A stretch of 64,000 nt of DNA from Oscillatoria acuminata PCC 6304 (GCF_000317105.1 NC_019693.1:6015227-6079226); one strand, 5' to 3'. Shown: positions 52,289 through 60,789, counted from the stretch's first letter. The notes: a model not told the origin generated them from the letters alone. Program-made: numbers and translations.

Positions 52289-52347
52289 TCCTCCGATTTA
52301 AGTTTAAACTTAAATCGGAGGAAGTTTAACCTCAATGGGTTAAACTT
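52289..52347. repeat. 34-bp perfect palindrome followed by a 10-bp hairpin
   Basis: 52289-52322 is a perfect palindrome without a loop (half-site TCCTCCGATTTAAGTTT). It is followed by AAGTTTAACC (52322-52331) and its complement (52338-52347). They lie downstream of the fused glycosyltransferase on the minus strand, within a 515-bp interval that is otherwise empty. They could be its terminator or a protein-binding site. Confidence 0.75.
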
Positions 52348-52491
52348 TACCCAAAATTTATTGTGGTTTTTGGCGGGGGGTAAAAGCCACGGCAAGCGAT
52401 CGCGGTTCGGTTGAACGATACCGTGACAGGAGGATAGATTGGGGGCATTGACCCAGGACAGACCACCGCATCAACCTGATCTTTCCCTATT

Positions 52492-53817
52492 TTACTGCTG
52501 CCTACGATACCAATGGGCTAAACGGGTAGGTGAAATCCCCAAATAGTATCCCAGAATTATCAGTTGATTGATCCCAGTCGTTTGTAGAATGCCCAATTTC
52601 TGCCATCGTCTTGCACTGGTGAAGGCAGGGGTTGGAGCAGTCGCCACTCTTCCGCGCTGTTTCAAGCGGCCCACAAACTCAAAATCTTCCATGATCCCCA
52701 TCTCGGCAAATCCCCCCAGGTCCCAAAAGGTGGCGGCGCGCACAAAAATTCCCTGGTCCCCATAAGGCATCTGCCCCAGGCGCGATCGCCACTTCACCCC
52801 CCATTCAATCACCCGAAACCAGGGTTCTGGCCCCTCAATCCTCAATTCAAAGGCTCCCCCCACCACCTCGGGTTCCTCCAGGATGCACCGGACCTCCGTC
52901 TCAAATCCCGGCCCCAATCGAGTATCCCCATGTAAAAATAGCAGGATTTCCCCGGTTGCCTGAGCCGCACCCAGATTCATTTGTCGCCCTCTCCCCGGTT
53001 CGCTACGGACAACGGTGACCCCATAAGATGCCGCAATCTCCTCGGTGCGATCGCTCGAACCGCCATCCACGACAATAATTTCCACATCCGAGAGTCCCCC
53101 AACTGCCTCCAAGGTAGACCCAATCCGTGCCTCTTCATTCAAAACCGGCACGATAATTGAGATTTGGCCCCGGTTTGGTTTCAGGGAGAATTGAGACCCT
53201 AAAACAGCTAAATCTTCCGGGCGATCGATATCCCTAAGTTCCGGTAACTCCGCCACAGTCAAAGACTCAGAACTCGCCACAGCCAGGGTTTGAGCCAAAA
53301 CGTCCCCAGTCCCCCAAGCCATCCCCTGAAAGAGTTCCGGAACGAACCGAGATAGTCCAATCAGATAATATCCTCCATCCATTGCGGGTCCTAACACCAA
53401 ATCATGAGATTGCAGGGACTCAAACCCTTGCATGAGGGTCCCCGCATCCAAATCCGGGCAATCGGTGCCAATGATCACCACCCGAGAGCACCCAGCCTCA
53501 AATGCCTCCTGAGCAGCAACTTTGAGGCGATCGCCTAAATCTCCCTCAGACTGGGGTCGATACTCCAAATCTTCCCCTAACCACCCTTGCATCTGTTCCA
53601 GGGTTCCCCCAGTAAATCGGACTTCCACCGCAGTCGGTTGCGCCATCTTTGGCTGCAACCCCTCTCGAACAGTAGCGAGGGTATGTTCTCCCAATTGTCG
53701 ATGCAACAGCGCCGCCCCCAATGCCCCCAATGCCGGAATCAGCCTGGTTTTAGTTGTTCCAGGATAGGGAAGGCGGGTAAAAATAATCAGGCGATCGGGA
53801 TTGGGGTGAGAAAGCAT
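52492..53817 (-). CDS. Fused TIGR04282-TIGR04283 glycosyltransferase
   Basis: 441 aa with two glycosyltransferase-like domains. Residues about 5-205 match the TIGR04282/DUF2064 type: LIIFTRLPYPGTTKTRLIPALG, VVIIGTDCPDL and LGPAMDGGYYLIGL. Residues about 222-440 match the TIGR04283 GT2 type: ISIIVPVLNEEARIGSTLEA, IIVVDGGSSDRT, FLHGDTRL and PYGDQGIFV. These two families are often neighbouring genes and have been linked to arsenosugar synthesis; here they are one chain. No arsenic genes are in the window. The ATG at 53817 is preceded by G-rich repeats. Confidence 0.88.
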   Translation of the reverse strand: MLSHPNPDRLIIFTRLPYPGTTKTRLIPALGALGAALLHRQLGEHTLATVREGLQPKMAQPTAVEVRFTGGTLEQMQGWLGEDLEYRPQSEGDLGDRLKVAAQEAFEAGCSRVVIIGTDCPDLDAGTLMQGFESLQSHDLVLGPAMDGGYYLIGLSRFVPELFQGMAWGTGDVLAQTLAVASSESLTVAELPELRDIDRPEDLAVLGSQFSLKPNRGQISIIVPVLNEEARIGSTLEAVGGLSDVEIIVVDGGSSDRTEEIAASYGVTVVRSEPGRGRQMNLGAAQATGEILLFLHGDTRLGPGFETEVRCILEEPEVVGGAFELRIEGPEPWFRVIEWGVKWRSRLGQMPYGDQGIFVRAATFWDLGGFAEMGIMEDFEFVGRLKQRGRVATAPTPAFTSARRWQKLGILQTTGINQLIILGYYLGISPTRLAHWYRRQQ

Positions 53818-53818
53818 G

Positions 53819-53941
53819 GAGATGGGGGGATGGGGGAGAGCGCCAATCGAGAGACGGGGAATGGGGGAGGATGGGGGAGAGAGGGGGATAACGACGGAAG
53901 TCGTTACTACAAAATATCCTCCCTATCCTCCCCAACTCCCC
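53819..53941. repeat. GGGGGAGATGG-type repeat with palindromic core
   Basis: GATGGGGGGATGGGGGAGAG and related blocks are followed by ATAACGACGGAAGTCGTTACTAC (53888-53910, the core also seen at 22746 in the other orientation) and then a TCCTCCCTATCCTCCCC stretch. It fills the gap between divergent genes and would contain their promoters. Confidence 0.7.
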
Positions 53942-53986
53942 TCTTGACTAAAATAGGGTGGAAAACTCTCATTTTAATCCAACCGG

Positions 53987-54685
53987 ATGAATCATAAAGT
54001 CGAAGTCTTAGCGGATAAAACTGCCTTAATCGAGCGATCGCTGGAACTGGTGCGGGCCAAAATTGACGAAGCGATTCAACAGGGCGATCGCTGTACCATC
54101 GCCCTAGCCGGTGGCAGCACCCCCAAACCTTTGTATGAATCCCTCGCCACCCTGAACCTTCCCTGGGAAAAAATTCACATCTTTTGGGGAGACGAGCGCT
54201 ATGTCCCCCCAACGGACCCCGACAGCAATCAGCTCATGGCACGTCAAGCATGGCTCGATCGCGTGAACTTTCCCGACGCTAACATTCACCCGATTCCCAC
54301 CCAGGGAAAAGATCCAGTTACAGATGCCCAGCGCCATGAGGCCCAGTTGCAAGAATTCTTTGCCATTTCTCCGGGAGAGTTCCCCAATTTTGATATCATT
54401 TTGCTGGGAATCGGCGATGATGCTCATACGGCCTCCCTGTTTCCCCATACCGAAGCCTTACAAGTGCGCGATCGCCTCGTCACCGTAGGCAATAAAGACG
54501 GACAGCCCCGCATCACCTTTACCGTTCCCCTAATTAACCACGCCCACAATGTCTTTTTTCTGGTGGCTGGTTCCTCCAAAAAACAGGCCCTCGAACAAAT
54601 TTTCGCCGCCGAAGCTGACCCTCTAACCTACCCCGCGCGGCTGATTCAGCCTGTAGGCGAGTTATGGTGGCTATTAGTTCAATAA
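53987..54685 (+). CDS. pgl: 6-phosphogluconolactonase
   Basis: Second step of the oxidative pentose phosphate pathway, hydrolysing 6-phosphogluconolactone. 232 aa of the NagB/DevB fold. Motifs: IALAGGSTPKPLYESLA (about 38-54), IFWGDERYVPPTDPDSN, LGIGDDAHTASLFP (catalytic region), and a terminal LIQPVGELWWLL. It ends with TAA directly before the hairpin at 54686. In this reading the IsrB-like gene and its upstream RNA region begin immediately after pgl. Confidence 0.95.
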   Translation: MNHKVEVLADKTALIERSLELVRAKIDEAIQQGDRCTIALAGGSTPKPLYESLATLNLPWEKIHIFWGDERYVPPTDPDSNQLMARQAWLDRVNFPDANIHPIPTQGKDPVTDAQRHEAQLQEFFAISPGEFPNFDIILLGIGDDAHTASLFPHTEALQVRDRLVTVGNKDGQPRITFTVPLINHAHNVFFLVAGSSKKQALEQIFAAEADPLTYPARLIQPVGELWWLLVQ

Positions 54686-54897
54686 CTCCCACCTACGTTC
54701 CGTTAGGTGGGAGAGTGGGGAGCCAGACCCACTGAAACTTTGAATAGCCCTTGAGCCGAATTCTGCCACGCACTTCCGATTACTTCTCTCGATCGGATTA
54801 TCTGCAAGTCTTCTGGTTGAGACGTTGGGAAAGCCAAGCCATGTTGGATTCGGTGGGCGAAGAGACAATCACTCCGATTGGAGGTTTATCACAAACA
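54686..54897 (+). ncRNA. Candidate omega RNA (HEARO-type) upstream of the IsrB-like gene
   Basis: 212 nt between the pgl stop and the preferred isrB start. It begins with CTCCCACCTA (54686-54695) pairing to TAGGTGGGAG (54704-54713), followed by AGTGGG/CCCACT (54714-54719 / 54728-54733) and more GC-rich short stems. Omega RNAs of IscB and IsrB are encoded just upstream of the protein and end near its start codon; the size fits. The guide would be at the 5' end, near or within the last codons of pgl. I could not build a full pseudoknotted model, so this is a positional and structural inference. An in-frame protein reading of the region from 54751 also exists. Confidence 0.5.
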
Positions 54898-56010
54898 ATG
54901 CTAAGAGTTCCAGTTTTATCTCCAGATGGCAAGCCTTTAATGCCAACCCAACCCAGTCGCGCTCGTCGCTGGATTCGAGATGGTTTGGCGGTCGGAAAAT
55001 GGTCAGATTTGGGGATGTTTTATGTCCAACGGGTTGAACAAACCTCTGGGGAAGAAACTCAACCGATTGCCGTTGGAGTTGATCCGGGTAAGTTGTATTC
55101 CGGTATCGGAGTGCAATCAGCCAAAGCGACGCTATTCATGGCTCACTTGATTCTGCCATTCCAGACCGTTAAAGACCGGATGGAGCAACGTCGAATGATG
55201 CGTCGTAACCGGAGAGGACGCCGGATTAACCGCCAACTGGAATACTCCAAACGCGCTCATAGACAACAACGATTTGATAATCGCCGAAGGAATAAATTGC
55301 CTCCTTCTGTTCGAGCTAATCGTCAGTTTGAATTGCGGGTGGTGACAGAGTTGTGTCGATTGTTTCCGGTTAGCAAAATTGTCTACGAATCTGTAAAAGC
55401 TAGGGGTTCTAAGTCCTTCTCTCCCGTGATGGTTGGACAAAAGGTAATGTTGGGTTGGTTGTCCAAGTTGGCTCCCATTGAAACCCAATTGGGATACCAA
55501 ACCGCTAGTCTTAGAACTCAATTAGGACTGGTTAAATCCCAAGACAAATCAAGCAAAACCCCTGAAAGTCATGCAGTCGATGGAGTGACTTTAGCCTGTT
55601 CTGAGTTCATCAAATACAAGCCATTCCAGACCGCGAAAACTCACGGTCATACCTGGAAGGGTTCCGTTCAACTCACTCATGCAGCCTTTGTGGTCATTCG
55701 TAGACCCCCGATTTCTCGCCGCCAACTGCATTTGATGGTTCCCTCAAAAGGGGGTGTTCGCCGCAAATATGGTGGAACAATGACAAGGCATGGGGTAAGA
55801 AAAGGCGACCTCGTTCGAGCTTCTATGGATCGACGGGTTGTTATGGGTTGGGTCAGTGGCGATACCGCCCGACAGGTTAGTGTTTCTAATTGTGACTGGA
55901 AGAGACTCGGACAGTTTACGGCTTCCAAAGTCCAGTTAATCCATCGCGCCACTGGGTTACTGGTATCTCGTCTACATTATTTGTTAGTCAATGGACCCTC
56001 CATTGCCTGA
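54898..56010 (+). CDS. IsrB-like RNA-guided nuclease (RRXRR/IscB superfamily, no HNH)
   Basis: 370 aa from the ATG at 54898. PLMP motif (P13-P16) in VLSPDGKPLMPTQPSRARRW; RuvC-I Asp62 in AVGVDPGKLYSGIGV; Arg-rich bridge helix about 95-131 (RRMMRRNRRGRRINRQ); RuvC-II Glu164 in KIVYESVKA; RuvC-III His225/Asp228 in SHAVDGVTLA. Only about 60 residues separate RuvC-II and III, too few for an HNH domain, so it fits IsrB rather than IscB. The C-terminus (about 290-370, RRKYGGTMTRHGVRKGDLV) resembles the target-interaction part of IscB proteins. An upstream frame to 54751 would add residues without homology. No TnpA is adjacent. IsrB proteins nick target DNA with an omega RNA (established for the family). 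Confidence 0.87.
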   Translation: MLRVPVLSPDGKPLMPTQPSRARRWIRDGLAVGKWSDLGMFYVQRVEQTSGEETQPIAVGVDPGKLYSGIGVQSAKATLFMAHLILPFQTVKDRMEQRRMMRRNRRGRRINRQLEYSKRAHRQQRFDNRRRNKLPPSVRANRQFELRVVTELCRLFPVSKIVYESVKARGSKSFSPVMVGQKVMLGWLSKLAPIETQLGYQTASLRTQLGLVKSQDKSSKTPESHAVDGVTLACSEFIKYKPFQTAKTHGHTWKGSVQLTHAAFVVIRRPPISRRQLHLMVPSKGGVRRKYGGTMTRHGVRKGDLVRASMDRRVVMGWVSGDTARQVSVSNCDWKRLGQFTASKVQLIHRATGLLVSRLHYLLVNGPSIA

Positions 56011-56012
56011 CG

Positions 56013-56069
56013 CTTGTTTACTCCCCCGCCTGACTGGCGCGAGGCGGGGGAGTAAACAAGGAGTTTTTT
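56013..56069 (+). terminator. 19-bp perfect hairpin and T-run after the IsrB-like gene
   Basis: CTTGTTTACTCCCCCGCCT (56013-56031) pairs exactly with 56042-56060 and is followed by GAGTTTTTT. It is the strongest Rho-independent terminator in the window. It may also be the subterminal right-end hairpin of an IS200/IS605-like element. Confidence 0.8.
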
Positions 56070-56268
56070 GATGAACCGGCAGGACGGGAGTTAGCCGTCT
56101 AAACGGTCTATCCTTGATGGCACGGCGGCCTGATTATGCCAGAGATCCGATGGACTTTTGCGATTAACCGCTCGTTGCTATGCTCTGCTGAAGCGCGTGA
56201 ACCGCCGCAATAGCAGCAGTTTAAACCCGTCTTTTCTCCGATCGTATCGCAGCGAGAACTTAACGAAG

Positions 56269-57084
56269 ATGATAGTTTGCCCGAATTGCAACCACCAAAA
56301 TCCTGATGGAGCCATCCAATGTGAGGCTTGTTTGACTCCTTTGCCTGCCACCATGAATTGTCCCTCCTGTGGCGCAACGGTCCAAACTGATGCCGCTTTC
56401 TGTGGTCAGTGTGGCTATAATCTCCAGGTCAATACTGCTGAGGAAAGCTCCTCCGTAGAATTCCCCGAAGCTGTGCCGACGGTGGTTTCTGCTGCCTCGG
56501 GTTCCTCTACGGGGTCACTCCCGGACTTGGACCCCCCGGAACCCCTGGTGTCTCCAGACCCCCTAGCCGGATTTTCCACCTCGGAACCTGAAGCTGCTCC
56601 GGACCCCACTCCAGTTGCTGCTCCGGACCCCATTCCAGTTGCTGCTCCGGACCCCACTCCGCTACCGACTCCACTACCGACTCCGGACCCCACTCCGGCA
56701 CCCACTCCGGTTGCCACGCCGGTTCCAACCAGTTCGGCAACTCAACTTCAGGCGATGCCACAGGCACGACTGTTCCATGTCCAAACGAATACCCCGATAG
56801 AATTACCCTCGACCCTCTCGGTCGTTCACATTGGCAAACCCAATGATATGGTTCCCCCGGATGTGGATGTGTCGGGATTTCCCCATTCTGAGGTGGTTTC
56901 TCGCATTCATGCGGATATCCGTGTGGAGGGAACTAATTTCTTTCTGGAGGATGTGGGAAGTTCTAATGGGACTTATGTCAATAATCTGCCGTTACCGAAA
57001 GGAAATCGCCAGCTTTTGCGTGCGGGCGATCGCATTGCTTTGGGTAAAGGAGATATGGTCACCTTTATTTTCCAACTGTCTTAG
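56269..57084 (+). CDS. FHA-domain protein with N-terminal double zinc ribbon
   Basis: 271 aa. Two Cys4 zinc-ribbon modules: CPNCNHQNPDGAIQCEAC (about 4-21) and CPSCGATVQTDAAFCGQCG (about 30-48). A long Pro/Asp/Thr-rich linker follows, with AAPDPTP and PTPLPTP repeats (about 95-160). A C-terminal FHA domain (about 175-268) includes HSEVVSRIHADIRV and DVGSSNGTYVNN, the phosphothreonine-binding signature. It probably reads Ser/Thr kinase output; no kinase is adjacent. The frame is open from 56158, but ATG 56269 starts at the first zinc ribbon. A second FHA gene follows 550 bp later. Confidence 0.85.
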   Translation: MIVCPNCNHQNPDGAIQCEACLTPLPATMNCPSCGATVQTDAAFCGQCGYNLQVNTAEESSSVEFPEAVPTVVSAASGSSTGSLPDLDPPEPLVSPDPLAGFSTSEPEAAPDPTPVAAPDPIPVAAPDPTPLPTPLPTPDPTPAPTPVATPVPTSSATQLQAMPQARLFHVQTNTPIELPSTLSVVHIGKPNDMVPPDVDVSGFPHSEVVSRIHADIRVEGTNFFLEDVGSSNGTYVNNLPLPKGNRQLLRAGDRIALGKGDMVTFIFQLS

Positions 57085-57637
57085 GGTTTAGGGAGTCGGC
57101 ACTGGATTCGCACTGGATTAAATCCGGGGCAAAAAACCAGTTATTTGCCTGTTCTGGGTTGTGATCACAGTCATGAGGTGCCGTTAGGTCATGGAGCTAC
57201 CGTTCAAACTCTCATCTGTGCATTTGATCCGCCTGCTCTGAGTGCTTCACCTCTGGCTCACGGGCTAGGTTACAAATCATTTAGGATTGCTATAAGAACC
57301 AGCAATTGGGTGACAAAACCTGGTTTCTAACCTTTGTAGTATCCCTGGACTAAGAACTGACCCCCTTTTTCCCAGTTGACAGACTCACCGCCAACTTTTT
57401 CTAAGTTTGGCGGGGGGTTTGGTTAGCCGCACCCATCAACCCTGGATTTCTATTCCAGTTGAGACAACACCCCTTGTCTTCTTGACAAGGGAGATCATCA
57501 GAATTAAGAACGGGCAGGGTGACAGGGCTATCTTTAAAATAGGTCCAGTTTGTAACCCGGGAACTTTAAGGACCCTGTTGCCACTGTCCCTTAAGCCTTT
57601 GTTATCAAAGGTAGATCTACTGAATAGGGATGCTCCT
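57085..57637. other. Interval between two FHA genes
   Basis: About 550 bp. A reverse-orientation partial member of the GAAACCGGG family appears to lie at 57295-57350 (revcomp reads GTCCAGGGATACTAC...GGTTAGAAACCAGG). The frame of the next gene is open back to 57407, but residues there show no FHA homology. No other gene is seen. Confidence 0.5.
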
Positions 57638-58099
57638 GTGATTACATTAACTTTATTGCATCCGATTAAGTCCACGCCGATTCAGAGTTGGAAATTTGAC
57701 AACGAATCTGTTATTCGGATTGGGCGGGCGACGGATAACAATGTCGTACTCTATAGCGCTGTTGTCTCTCGACATCATGTAGAGTTGCGACGGGTCGGTC
57801 TCCAGTGGAAAATTATTAATCTCGGCACCAATGGGACTTATCTGAAGGGGTCTCCCATTACTCAAGTGACCGCAGAAGATGGGGTGATTTTTTCTTTGGC
57901 GCGTTCAGGTCCACAAATCCAAATTCATCTGGCAAAATCCAAGTCTAAAGTTTCAGCCGACTCTCAAAAATTGCCGTCTGATATCCCTGTGCCAGAGACT
58001 GATGCGGATACAGTGACTGCTGAGGATGTCACCAAACCCATCCCCCTTCCCCAAACTTCTTTGGAACCCGAGGTGGGGAAAAAGGGCTATCGATCCTAA
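57638..58099 (+). CDS. Small FHA-domain protein
   Basis: 153 aa from the GTG at 57638, which has AGGGA seven bases upstream and gives the start ITLTLLHPIKSTPIQSWKF common in small cyanobacterial FHA proteins. The FHA core spans about 18-100: IRIGRATDNNVVLYSAVVSR, HHVELRR and NLGTNGTYLKG, with the conserved Arg, Ser, His and Asn phosphopeptide-binding positions. The C-terminal 50 residues are polar and Pro/Glu-rich. The frame is open to 57407, so a longer form is possible but less likely. Same strand as the zinc-ribbon FHA gene. Confidence 0.78.
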   Translation: MITLTLLHPIKSTPIQSWKFDNESVIRIGRATDNNVVLYSAVVSRHHVELRRVGLQWKIINLGTNGTYLKGSPITQVTAEDGVIFSLARSGPQIQIHLAKSKSKVSADSQKLPSDIPVPETDADTVTAEDVTKPIPLPQTSLEPEVGKKGYRS

Positions 58100-58390
58100 G
58101 CCAGCGGCGGATCCCTCTATGATTTTGTTAGTATCGGTTCATAAAGTATCAGACAGAGTAGAGGGAACGAGCCATTAAACGGAGCGATCGCATCGGGCTA
58201 TGTTGCTCCCTTAGCACCCGATTACCCTCCAGGGTAAATCTCCTCACTCCTGTACATTGCTCCCTCTAGCAGACTATCAAAACCCAATAGTTTGTTGGCA
58301 ATGCATCATCACTTTTAGCCCGGTGTACGCAGGCGTCTCTTGTCCATCATCTGCACAACGGATGAGTTTATAATCCATAGGAGTTTTAAC

Positions 58391-59320
58391 ATGGCAATCG
58401 AACAACAGGTGATTCAGTATTCTCAGTTGATTAATCGTCGCATTATTGATCGGGGCACCGCTGAAGAAGTAGGCCGACTTGATGAACTGTGGCTTAATCC
58501 ACAATCCCATCACGTTGTCGGATTTTCCTCCAAATCAGGTGGCGTTTTGGGATTGGGAGTTAAAAGACATTCCTTTACTTGGGAACAAATTTATAGTATC
58601 GGTACGGATAGTATTTTAGTCAACATTAATGCCGAGGTGGAAGAACCGGAAAAGTCTCCAGAAATCAGCCCTCCGATTATTGGTCATGAAGTCTTGACTG
58701 ATAGCGGAAATACGGCAGGTGAATTGCGCGATTATATTATTGCCACTCAGACGGGAGCCGTGGTCGGGTATCTTTATAAATCGAGCGGTTGGCGAGGTGC
58801 AGTAGAAGGGACTTATCTGCTCTCTCCGGACGATATTTCTAGTATTGGGAGTAAGCGAATTATTGCCATTGATACAGCCATCCAAGACCCTCAACCTTAC
58901 ACTGATGGCATGAGTCGAAAACTGAATAAAGTCGGCGAGTTGCTGAAAGATGATTATACTAAAACAATGGGTGATTTGCGCGGAGTAATGAAGGGAGCGC
59001 AAAATATCTCGGAACAAGCGAAAAGTAAGGTGCAAGAAGTGGCGGGACAAGCGCGAGAAGGTACGGCATCTTTTGCTGAACAAGCGCGAGAAGGCACGGC
59101 GTCTTTTGCTGAACAAGCCCGAGAAAAAGCCCATGAAGTCGCGAATCAAACCCGCGATCGCGTCGCCGAAATGAGAGGAGAATCGACCGCAACTCCCGTC
59201 CTGCTAGAAACTGAAGTGGTGCCAGAACCTGCCGTTGTACCTGAATCTCAAGGTGTCATTGAATATGAGGTGATTTCTGAGGCCCCACCTGAAGCGGAAA
59301 AACCTGAAAATCAGGCATAA
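58391..59320 (+). CDS. Double PRC-barrel protein with helical repeat tail
   Basis: 309 aa. Two PRC-barrel domains: about 5-80 (LINRRIIDRGTAEEVGRLDE, WLNPQSHHVVGF) and about 98-175 (GHEVLTDSGNTAGELRDYII, YLLSPDDISSIG). An Ala/Glu/Lys-rich helical region (about 185-265) follows, with the 11-residue unit QAREGTASFAE repeated. A Pro/Glu tail follows. PRC barrels bind proteins, and some cyanobacterial members associate with photosystems or ribosomes; no specific role can be assigned. The ATG at 58391 has AGGAG upstream; the longer frame from 58340 lacks one. Confidence 0.85.
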   Translation: MAIEQQVIQYSQLINRRIIDRGTAEEVGRLDELWLNPQSHHVVGFSSKSGGVLGLGVKRHSFTWEQIYSIGTDSILVNINAEVEEPEKSPEISPPIIGHEVLTDSGNTAGELRDYIIATQTGAVVGYLYKSSGWRGAVEGTYLLSPDDISSIGSKRIIAIDTAIQDPQPYTDGMSRKLNKVGELLKDDYTKTMGDLRGVMKGAQNISEQAKSKVQEVAGQAREGTASFAEQAREGTASFAEQAREKAHEVANQTRDRVAEMRGESTATPVLLETEVVPEPAVVPESQGVIEYEVISEAPPEAEKPENQA

Positions 59321-59360
59321 CCTGTTGAGTTTAAATTTGGTTTTCCAGGTTTGAAGCTAG

Positions 59361-59381
59361 GGACACGGCACTGCCGTGTCC
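59361..59381. repeat. 21-bp palindrome
   Basis: GGACACGGCA and TGCCGTGTCC flank a single C. This is a widespread short palindrome in cyanobacterial genomes. It is located 40 bp after the PRC-barrel gene. Confidence 0.75.
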
Positions 59382-59421
59382 TAAACAGCATGAATAGGGA
59401 GATGGATATAGATTTCCCTAT

Positions 59422-59700
59422 TTATTCAACTGATGTTTTCACCGAGGTTAGAAACACTTGGAATTCGGCGAGGGAGGCGATCGCGATCGCCTCCCGGAAT
59501 AGGAGATTGAGGATATCCATCTCTTCAATCCCATGAACCGCTTCTAGGACTTCCGGTGGTAATTCCCCAAACCGGATTTGCAAAATTTGCAGCAGACTTT
59601 CCACCATTCCCTCTTGACGCCCCTGCTCACGCGCTTCTTCTTGGATCAGTTCTTCCATTGGACTAAGAAACGGCATTTGTCTTTCCTCGCGATCGCCAAT
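59422..59700 (-). pseudogene. Truncated duplicate of the 3' end of the Rpn/DUF4351-like gene
   Basis: DNA at about 59430-59695 closely matches about 59805-60078 of the next gene. The encoded residues (RQMPFLSPMEELIQEEAREQ, RFGELPPEVLEAV and SLAEFQVFLTS) align, with a short in-frame deletion of about six residues (KQRENI region) and scattered substitutions. The upstream 60% of the gene, including the nuclease-like domain, is absent; the sequence above 59695 is unrelated. The reading frame is still open. A partial tandem duplication is the simplest explanation. Confidence 0.8.
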
Positions 59701-59790
59701 GTTGTCCCAGAAACCGACTGGGTTTATCAAAATCATCCTCTTAAATCCGAAACCCAAGGGAAAAACCCATTTTTTCCCTTGGGTCCGTTG

Positions 59791-60789
59791 CTACTCGGCG
59801 GATGTTATCACCGAAGTTAGAAAAACTTGGAATTCCGCGAGGGACGGGATGGCGATCGCCTCCCGCAATAGCGGATTGAGGATATCCATCTCTTCAATTC
59901 CGTTAACTGCTTCTAGAACTTCCGGTGGTAATTCCCCAAACCGGATTTGCAAAATTTGCAAGATATTCTCTCGCTGCTTTTCCACCATTCCCTCTTGGCG
60001 TCCCTGCTCCCGCGCTTCTTCTTGGATCAGTTCTTCCATTGGACTAAGAAACGGCATTTGTCTTTCCTCCCGATAGCGAATCACTTGAGTTCTTAATTGC
60101 TGTTCCAGTTCCTTCGGTAGACTCATCATCCGGTCCACAAACCGAAAGAGATTTACCATCTCGTCTCTAGTATAACCCTTTTCAAACAGGGAGCGAATCA
60201 GCGTCCACTTCCACTGTTGGCGTTCGGCCATCTTCCCAGTAGTCGCTTGGGTTTTTAAATGCGCCCTCACCATCAGCGCAAACGGGTTTTCTTCCGATTC
60301 TAACGCTTCCCACTGACTCTCATAGTCCAACAGTTTCACCGTAGGAAATTCCATCCGGAGTCGATACCCATCCAAGCTATAGGAATATTCCGTGGGACGC
60401 CAGGATGGACTATCATCACCTAAAATAGCCAAGCTAACAACGGGTTTGTTGTATTTGTCAAAAGCGCGATAGTTGTACCGATAGACCCGTTGATTAAACT
60501 CCGGATCCATTTGACTCTGCACTTCCACATGAATCAGAATCCATAGGATCTGTTGATTGATGAGTTTCACTTCAAACAATTTATCGGGAAATTGAGTCCC
60601 CACATCCGAATCCCGCACCAGTTCCATCAGTTCTTTTTCCAGAGAACGATAGGGCACAGTCCAGTCTATCTGATCATGCAGTTCTGGGAAAAAGAAGGAT
60701 AAAAACTGTTCAAAATAGAGAGAAAGGGCTTCTTTCCAGGGTTTATCATAATCTGCTGGAACTGAGGGGTAAATTTTCGGTTCACTCAA
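59791..60789 (-). CDS. Rpn/PD-(D/E)XK nuclease-like protein with DUF4351-type tail
   Basis: 332 aa. The N-terminal half resembles the recombination-promoting nuclease (Rpn)/transposase-like PD-(D/E)XK group common in cyanobacteria: LFEVKLINQQILWILIHVEV, with VEVQSQ carrying the acidic/Q motif, and RVYRYNYRAFDKYNKPVVSL. The C-terminal part has helical EEAREQGRQEGMVEKQRENI and a DUF4351-like end. TTG at 60787-60789 is the likely start, with GGAGG about ten bases upstream; no ATG occurs near the N-terminus. Role unknown; relatives occur in large paralogous families. Its 3' third is duplicated at 59422. Confidence 0.75.
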   Translation of the reverse strand: MSEPKIYPSVPADYDKPWKEALSLYFEQFLSFFFPELHDQIDWTVPYRSLEKELMELVRDSDVGTQFPDKLFEVKLINQQILWILIHVEVQSQMDPEFNQRVYRYNYRAFDKYNKPVVSLAILGDDSPSWRPTEYSYSLDGYRLRMEFPTVKLLDYESQWEALESEENPFALMVRAHLKTQATTGKMAERQQWKWTLIRSLFEKGYTRDEMVNLFRFVDRMMSLPKELEQQLRTQVIRYREERQMPFLSPMEELIQEEAREQGRQEGMVEKQRENILQILQIRFGELPPEVLEAVNGIEEMDILNPLLREAIAIPSLAEFQVFLTSVITSAE

